DNA from: Rhodococcus sp. P-2 | GTDB taxonomy: Bacteria > Actinomycetota > Actinomycetes > Mycobacteriales > Mycobacteriaceae | DNA length: 64,000 bases | Direction of reading: 5' to 3' | Assembly (NCBI RefSeq): GCF_016598535.1 | Contig: NZ_CP066779.1 | Location: 4,896,053-4,960,052, forward strand | Shown: positions 63,039 to 64,000 of the stretch, piece after piece | How positions within the stretch are numbered: position 1 is the first letter of the stretch | Layout of the letters: each line of letters opens with the position of its first letter | Program-made: the position numbers and the translations under genes | The notes under the pieces: generated by a model | Told to the model about the DNA's origin: nothing | The model's database searches: none | What the model saw: the letters and a program-made list of their open reading frames with translations, nothing else

Positions 63039-63593
63039 ATGACCAGCATTACCTTCAAGCGCGCCCTCGGCGCAGTTGCAACCGCAGGCGCAGTCGTCGC
63101 GATCCCGCTCGCCATGAGCACCGGTACCGCTTCGGCAGCCGGCCACGACTGGTCCGGAGTCGCGAACTGCGAGTCCTCCGGTAACTGGGCCGCCAACACC
63201 GGCAACGGCTTCTACGGCGGTCTCCAGTTCACTCAGAGCACCTGGAACGCGTTCGGTGGATCGGGCAACGCTGCCAACGCCAGCCAGGCTGAGCAGATCC
63301 GTGTCGCCGAGAACGTTCTCGCAGGCCAGGGCGTCGGCGCATGGCCCGTGTGCGGTCAGTACCTGACCACCGGCACCACCGCAGGCAACTACGAGGCCGC
63401 AGCAGCTCCCATCACCGCTGAGGCTTCCGTCGAGTCGGCTCCGGCAGCAAGCACCGGAAGCGGCAACTACGTGGTCAAGGCAGGCGACACCCTGTCGAAG
63501 ATCGCTGCTGCACACGGCATCTCGCTCGAGAACCTCGCCAGCCAGGTCCCGAACATCAACCTGATCTTCCCGGGACAGTCCCTCTCGGTCTAG
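63039..63593 (+). CDS. rpfA: resuscitation-promoting factor with LysM domain (RpfA-like)
   Basis: 184 aa secreted muralytic protein. A signal peptide (FKRALGAVATAGAVVAIPL to GTASAAG) precedes the Rpf transglycosylase domain: HDWSGVANCESSGNWAANTG with the catalytic Glu in CESSGNW, then FYGGLQFTQSTWNAFGG. A short Ala/Pro/Thr linker joins a C-terminal LysM repeat (YVVKAGDTLSKIAAAHGIS) that binds peptidoglycan. It cleaves peptidoglycan and promotes regrowth of dormant cells. The ATG at 63039 has GGAGAGGA upstream; a frame opening at 62988 is rejected because the signal peptide starts at MTSITFKRA. Confidence 0.95.
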   Translation: MTSITFKRALGAVATAGAVVAIPLAMSTGTASAAGHDWSGVANCESSGNWAANTGNGFYGGLQFTQSTWNAFGGSGNAANASQAEQIRVAENVLAGQGVGAWPVCGQYLTTGTTAGNYEAAAAPITAEASVESAPAASTGSGNYVVKAGDTLSKIAAAHGISLENLASQVPNINLIFPGQSLSV

Positions 63594-63605
63594 TCTCGTG
63601 GCCGT

Positions 63606-64000
63606 TCAGGTCTTCATTGCGTCGACATTGTCCGGAGCTGTTGCAGCTCCGGACAATGTCGACGTTTCTGCGTTCGCAATGAGCTCTGCTGCTTCCGTGT
63701 GGATGGGATCAAGATCCTGGCGCCACCCCAGAATGCGCAGTGCGGACCCGGCGATCACCGCGGCGTCGGGGATCGGTGTTCCTTCGAGTGCGTCGGCTCT
63801 TGCGCTGATCACGCTTTCGACCAGACGAAACGGCAACTCGGCCAGTTGTGTCGACGCAGGATCGCCCATCGCGTCGAGAACTGCCTGGGCGAGTGCCCGG
63901 TACTGCTCGCGAAGCCGATCGCGATCAGCCCGGAACGACATGAATCTGTCGCTTCTCAGTTCCGGCAAGAGGTAAAGGACGCCCAGGTTCCACCGACCGG
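63606..64000 (-). CDS. C-terminal part of a probable TetR-type regulator (partial)
   Basis: The frame is open to the right edge, so the start is outside. About 130 residues are seen, including LLPELRSDRFMSFRADRDRLREQYRALAQ, DPASTQLAELPFRLVESVISARAD and ALRILGWRQDLD, a helical pattern like the ligand-binding domain of TetR/AcrR proteins. No HTH is visible in the window, so the family call is tentative. Its last ~20 codons lie inside a long inverted repeat. It is convergent with rpfA. Confidence 0.6.
   Translation of the reverse strand, partial: GRWNLGVLYLLPELRSDRFMSFRADRDRLREQYRALAQAVLDAMGDPASTQLAELPFRLVESVISARADALEGTPIPDAAVIAGSALRILGWRQDLDPIHTEAAELIANAETSTLSGAATAPDNVDAMKT
63620..63664. terminator. 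21-bp perfect hairpin between rpf and the convergent gene
   Basis: 63620-63640 pairs with 63644-63664 without a mismatch around a 3-base TTG loop. It lies 27 bp after the rpf stop and inside the 3' end of the convergent gene, and could stop transcription from both sides. Confidence 0.8.

Overview
The window looks like the chromosome of an actinobacterium of the genus Rhodococcus, most likely the R. erythropolis/qingshengii group. This rests on gene content and order: a KstR-type cholesterol ring-degradation regulon, an alkB-rubA1-rubA2-rubB-tetR alkane cluster in the order known from R. erythropolis, several 3-ketosteroid dehydrogenase paralogues, a resuscitation-promoting factor, and high-GC coding sequence with many GTG/TTG starts and 4-base stop/start overlaps. 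No rRNA or tRNA gene, complete insertion sequence or CRISPR array was seen.

1-21.2 kb is a steroid and alkane catabolic island. hsaA-hsaD-hsaC (minus strand, hsaC running off the left edge) and the divergent kshA share a promoter region with two KstR-type operators. After a secreted protein comes alkB-rubA1-rubA2-rubB-alkU (minus). After a HIT protein and a flavin monooxygenase comes a tightly packed minus-strand operon: Kst4D-like flavoprotein, hsaE, hsaG, hsaF, an SDR and a VOC protein. Divergent from it are kstD and a MaoC-type hydratase, again with two KstR-type boxes between, and then a Tat-exported covalent-FAD-type cholesterol oxidase. Together these genes introduce the 1(2) double bond and 9-alpha-hydroxyl that open ring B, hydroxylate, cleave and hydrolyse the A/B-ring products, and convert the C5 fragment to pyruvate and an acyl-CoA.

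21.2-31.2 kb holds a MerR regulator behind a structured leader, a serine-hydrolase-like lipoprotein lacking its catalytic motif, a secreted cutinase/PE-PPE-type protein, a choloylglycine-hydrolase relative, an oleate hydratase, and two decayed genes (an MFS transporter and a 3-hydroxyacyl-CoA dehydrogenase fragment). It appears to be eroding. 31.2-36.8 kb has an amidohydrolase, a degenerate ABC-ATPase-like protein next to a YhgE/Pip membrane protein, and a glutamate decarboxylase.

37-54.8 kb is a mixed block: a sterol-desaturase family enzyme, an FtsX/LolD-type ABC transporter, AraC and TetR regulators, ZapE, a secretory lipase, a HemK-like methyltransferase, a DrrAB-type exporter with its TetR gene, a GH71-type alpha-glucanase of lower GC, and an esterase - mycofactocin-type SDR - MFS operon.

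54.8-64 kb begins with an SOS-box-preceded 13E12/DUF222 gene that is cut off and fused tail to tail with the 5' end of an ABC ATPase gene. Then come a kinase-fold protein with a SnoaL-like partner, a TetR regulator translationally overlapped with a further kstD, an ABC-F protein, a P-loop kinase, and an rpfA-like gene with a long structured leader. The last gene, which runs off the right edge, looks like the C-terminal part of a regulator.
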